Positions 61,252-64,000 of a stretch of DNA of 64,000 bases are shown here, one piece after another. Origin of the DNA: Planctomycetota bacterium (GTDB taxonomy: Bacteria; Planctomycetota; UBA1135); the NCBI GenBank assembly GCA_008501825.1, contig QQUA01000006.1, positions 434,001-498,000 of the forward strand, given 5' to 3'. The notes below the pieces were generated by a model. That model worked only from the letters and a program-made list of their open reading frames with translations, was not told the origin of the DNA and did no database searches. Position numbers and translations under genes: made by a program. Each line of letters opens with the position of its first letter. The first letter of the stretch is position 1.

Positions 61252-62889
61252 TCAAGGGAGCGGAAGCTTGACCGTGCTGTTGGTGGCGGTGTCAGCCAAA
61301 CCGGTTTCGCCGCAGCTCACCCAAAGGAGGCCGTCCTCCAAGCATTCGGTGGCGCCGCCCCCTTGTTCCACCGGCAAATCCGCCAGCCGGATCCAGCTCG
61401 AACCGCCGGACTGCCAGCGAAAAACCGTTTTCAAAGGATCCGGATGAAAGACGTCGCCGTTGCCACCGCCGGCGACCACCAAGTCGCCGTTCGAAGCGGT
61501 CACCACTCCTGGAAAGGAAACTCCAATCGGCAGGTCCGGCAGGGAGTGAAACTGCTGGCTTTGAGGAGAGAACAGTTCTACTTCCGATAGCGCCCTGGGA
61601 TTGAGGGTATCGCCACCGGCGCCTCCGACAATGGCGACCCATCCGTTGGATAGTTCGGTCATACCGAACAACACTCGTTTCGTCGGCATGGAAAGATGGT
61701 TGCCGAAGCTCAAACTGTTGGGATCGAAGAAAGTGACCAAGTCAGAGAAATCGGGAATGCTGATCGGACCGATTCGGCGCCGGGTCGCGCCACCGAAGAT
61801 GGCCAAGCGATCGTCGGCTAACCAGAGAGCTTGGGCACCGGCTTTGGGTTCGGGCAAGCTCGGTCCGGGAAAGAAAAGGTTTTGAACCGGATCGAAAATT
61901 TCCGTGGTGCTCAAGCCGGTATAAAAAATCTCGGCGGCCCCGAACAATTCGTGATTGCTGCCTCCTTGTACGCCTCCGGCGATTAGAACCATTCCGGCTA
62001 AAGGGCCGCTTTCAATCAAGGTGGCGGTGTGGCCGGCGCGATGGAATCCCATGTTCGGCAAAGGGGTGAAGCCGGAGCCTTCCTGCCAAATTTCGGCGCT
62101 GTTTAAAACTTGGGTGTAGTACGGAAGGGGCGGAGGGCCTCCGAGGGGACCTTGAACTCCGCCGCACACCAGAATTCGGCCGTCATCGAGGCGCGTGGCG
62201 GTATGAAAAGCTCTGCTTTCCAACATCGAACCGGTCCAGGAATTCTGTTCCGTGCTTACGTCGTAAATCCAAGCCGTCGCCGAAGTGTCATAAGGAACGT
62301 CATCTCGGGCCAAAACCGCCGGACCGCCGCCGCAAACGAAGATTTTGGTGGCCCGATTTTGTAAACCCCGCTCCTTTACCGTCCATGCCAAATTGGCGAC
62401 CGCCGCCGGAGCTTGGGCGGCGGAGGCATGCCATTGATCGGTGCTTTGAATGACTTGCAATCTGTAATGACTGAAATCCTGAAAGAAAGAGGGTCCGCCT
62501 TGGGGGTGCTGAGTAAAGCCTTGCCAGTAAATGGCGAATCCCTCAGGCAAAGTGCCGGGTAGTTGAAGTTGCGTTGCCGAAAACTGGCCGTTGGCCGAAC
62601 TGACTCCAGTATAGATGGCGGAAAAAGACGGTCCTCCAGTGATGGAAAGAACGTCTTGATCGTCTCCGGTTTGATATTGATCTCGTAGAAAAAAGTTGTT
62701 GTTCAGATCCAGGCCGAGGTCGGCCAATAGATAGGTATTGGCGTCGGCCGTTAACTCCGAGAGCGTGACATCCATGAGCCCTCCGGCTTGATTGCCGTAG
62801 GTCATCAGCTTGGAAGTGGCATTGGTTTGTCCAAAAACCGAAGCCGGTAGAATCCAACAAAGGAAGAAAGTGAAGAGGAAAAGCTTCAT
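61252..62889 (-). CDS. Secreted Kelch-repeat protein
   Basis: A 545-residue protein with a signal peptide (MKLFLFTFFLCWILPASVFG). The N-terminal 140 residues are a beta module (LGLDLNNNFFL, then FAIYWQGF). Residues about 175-535 form a Kelch/galactose-oxidase-like propeller with repeats such as TATRLDDGRILVCGGVQGP, TATLIESGPLAGMVLIAGG and LSNGWVAIVGGAGGD. The sequence ends SCGETGLADTATNSTVKLP. No galactose oxidase Cys-Tyr is evident. The neighbour on the right is a close paralogue. The frame to 63117 is ignored because it lacks a signal before this ATG. Confidence 0.8.
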   Translation of the reverse strand: MKLFLFTFFLCWILPASVFGQTNATSKLMTYGNQAGGLMDVTLSELTADANTYLLADLGLDLNNNFFLRDQYQTGDDQDVLSITGGPSFSAIYTGVSSANGQFSATQLQLPGTLPEGFAIYWQGFTQHPQGGPSFFQDFSHYRLQVIQSTDQWHASAAQAPAAVANLAWTVKERGLQNRATKIFVCGGGPAVLARDDVPYDTSATAWIYDVSTEQNSWTGSMLESRAFHTATRLDDGRILVCGGVQGPLGGPPPLPYYTQVLNSAEIWQEGSGFTPLPNMGFHRAGHTATLIESGPLAGMVLIAGGVQGGSNHELFGAAEIFYTGLSTTEIFDPVQNLFFPGPSLPEPKAGAQALWLADDRLAIFGGATRRRIGPISIPDFSDLVTFFDPNSLSFGNHLSMPTKRVLFGMTELSNGWVAIVGGAGGDTLNPRALSEVELFSPQSQQFHSLPDLPIGVSFPGVVTASNGDLVVAGGGNGDVFHPDPLKTVFRWQSGGSSWIRLADLPVEQGGGATECLEDGLLWVSCGETGLADTATNSTVKLPLP

Positions 62890-62989
62890 GGTGGGGGGTG
62901 TGACAAGTTCCCAGGATGGGTGGCTTGCTTTCAAATTAGCGAAAATTACAGAGATATTTTTTCGCCGACATTTGAAATTTTTACGAGTC

Positions 62990-63025
62990 GAAAAGAAAAG
63001 GGGCGGGCACCTGTGGGCACCCGCC
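62990..63025 (-). terminator. Intrinsic terminator of the right-hand Kelch gene
   Basis: On the minus strand GGCGGGTGCC and GGTGCCCGCC pair over 10 positions with two G-U pairs around CACA (63002-63025 on the plus strand), followed by CCTTTTCTTTTC. Confidence 0.8.
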
Positions 63026-63053
63026 AAAACGGAGGATTGAAACGGAAGTTCTG

Positions 63054-64000
63054 TTATTGAACAGGAAGTTTGACGGTGCTGTTGGTTGCCGTATCGGCCA
63101 CCCCGGTTTCTCCGCAACTGACGAGAAGGTTGCCGTCTTCCAACAATTCGGTAACCCCTCCGCCTTGTTCGACCGGAAGGTCGGCAAGCGTAGTCCAGGC
63201 GGTACCCAAGGCGTCTAGTTGGTAAACCGACTTCACTGGAACTGGATCGAAAATGGTTCCTCCGGCTCCTCCGGCGACGACGACTTGGCTGGTTGGGGTT
63301 GCAGCAATACCGTTGAAGGCGACCGCTCCGGGCATAGGCGGCAGGCTAATGAATTGCTGACCGGCCAAAGCGAACAACTCGGCATCGGCGATGGGGCCGA
63401 TATTCAAAATGTCGCCACCGGCGCCTCCGGCTAGAACCAAGTTGCCGTTGGGAAGTTCCACCATGCCGAACAAAGCTCTTTTCGCCAATAAATTCCGAGT
63501 GTTGCCGAAGACCATCGTGTTGGGGTCCAGAAAGGTTGCCATATCGGAGAAGTCCGGGAGTTTAAACGGACCGATTTGGCGCCAGGTGACCCCGCCGATG
63601 ACCGCCAAAGTATCGTTTTGTAACCAAAGGGCTCGGGCACCGGCTTTCGGTTCCGGCAGGTTGGGGCCGGCAATGAAGTTTCCGGTGGCGGGATCGAACA
63701 ACTCGGTGCTGTTGACGCCCGTACTCAAGATTTCATCGACGCCGAACAATTCGTGATTTACATCTCCTTCCACTCCACCGGCGATTAAAACCATGCCGGC
63801 GTTGGGGCCGGATTCGATCAAGGTTGCGGTATGGCCGGCACGGTAACCGTTCATGGGTCCCACGGAACTGAACCCGACGCCTTCTTGCCAAATTTCAGCG
63901 CTGTTCAGCACCTTGGTGAAGTACTGAGCCGGCGGCGGGCCTCCGAACGGGCCAGTCACCCCTCCGCAAACAAGTAAACGACCATCGTTCAAACGAGTCA
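63054..64000 (-). CDS. Kelch-repeat protein, truncated at window end
   Basis: The frame is open to the window edge; the visible 315 codons cover the C-terminal propeller. It is a clear paralogue of the protein at 61252-62889: the same TRLNDGRLLVCGGVTGP, AGMVLIAGG, LNSAEIWQEG and CGETGVADTATNSTVKLP segments occur in the same order. The signal peptide and N-terminal module are probably beyond the window. Confidence 0.85.
   Translation of the reverse strand, partial: TRLNDGRLLVCGGVTGPFGGPPPAQYFTKVLNSAEIWQEGVGFSSVGPMNGYRAGHTATLIESGPNAGMVLIAGGVEGDVNHELFGVDEILSTGVNSTELFDPATGNFIAGPNLPEPKAGARALWLQNDTLAVIGGVTWRQIGPFKLPDFSDMATFLDPNTMVFGNTRNLLAKRALFGMVELPNGNLVLAGGAGGDILNIGPIADAELFALAGQQFISLPPMPGAVAFNGIAATPTSQVVVAGGAGGTIFDPVPVKSVYQLDALGTAWTTLADLPVEQGGGVTELLEDGNLLVSCGETGVADTATNSTVKLPVQ

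Overview
The window looks like chromosomal DNA of a planctomycete, probably one of the marine lineages whose secreted proteins share a common accessory domain. The main evidence is a paired PSCyt1/PSCyt2/PSD1 cytochrome protein and DUF1501 protein (12102-16651), large Ser/Thr kinases fused to TPR arrays with a divergent ECF sigma factor (1-1116, 38184-41346), and several secreted proteins carrying a similar roughly 100-residue module. Gene density is high. Many neighbouring genes overlap by ATGA, and clear Shine-Dalgarno sites are rare. I see no tRNA, rRNA, CRISPR array or insertion sequence. The taxonomic call is an inference from gene content.

Layout. 1-2 kb: the 3' end of a TPR protein and an AlkD-like DNA repair gene. 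2.2-6.1 kb: a tightly coupled operon of an acetolactate-synthase-like ThDP enzyme and two divergent citrate-synthase-fold proteins, the second fused to an SRPBCC domain. 6.1-9.5 kb: ygbA-like gene and a three-subunit proton-translocating transhydrogenase (pntAA-pntAB-pntB). 9.6-11.3 kb: an rRNA-methyltransferase-like gene coupled to an RluA-type pseudouridine synthase. 11.4-16.7 kb: planctomycete cytochrome/DUF1501 pair. 16.7-23.7 kb: secreted Asp-box protein, GyrI-like protein and AraC-GyrI regulator, a voltage-gated K+ channel, PhzF and a secreted repeat protein. 23.7-30.3 kb: aspartate-family amino acid block, with asd divergent from metB, a bifunctional aspartokinase-homoserine dehydrogenase lacking ACT domains, and a second Cys/Met PLP enzyme. 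30.4-38.0 kb: secreted Cys-rich protein, UspA pair, SDR, TlpA-like proteins and a DUF885 peptidase-like protein. 38.2-44.1 kb: kinase, sigma factor, small membrane protein and a di-haem cytochrome c peroxidase. 44.2-61.2 kb: a divergently transcribed type II polyketide/fatty-acid-like biosynthetic cluster resembling aryl polyene, xanthomonadin or flexirubin pathways, with its probable envelope-export genes. 61.2-64 kb: two tandem Kelch-type secreted proteins, the second cut by the window edge.

Three features stand out. (1) Upstream of metB is a 28-codon leader ORF with Met at positions 1, 7, 9, 11 and 13. It is followed by a strong intrinsic terminator and by mutually exclusive 11-bp antiterminator and 5-bp protector helices, which is the architecture of ribosome-mediated attenuation by methionine. 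The adjacent aspartokinase-homoserine dehydrogenase lacks ACT domains, so control may lie at the RNA level. (2) In the ThDP/citrate-synthase-like operon both citrate-synthase homologues appear to have lost the canonical His/His/Asp catalytic residues. (3) The ketosynthase/chain-length-factor cluster carries its own MMPL exporter, LolA-like protein, two lipoproteins, a halogenase-like flavoprotein, a glycosyltransferase and an acyltransferase, but no ketoreductase or dehydratase in view.
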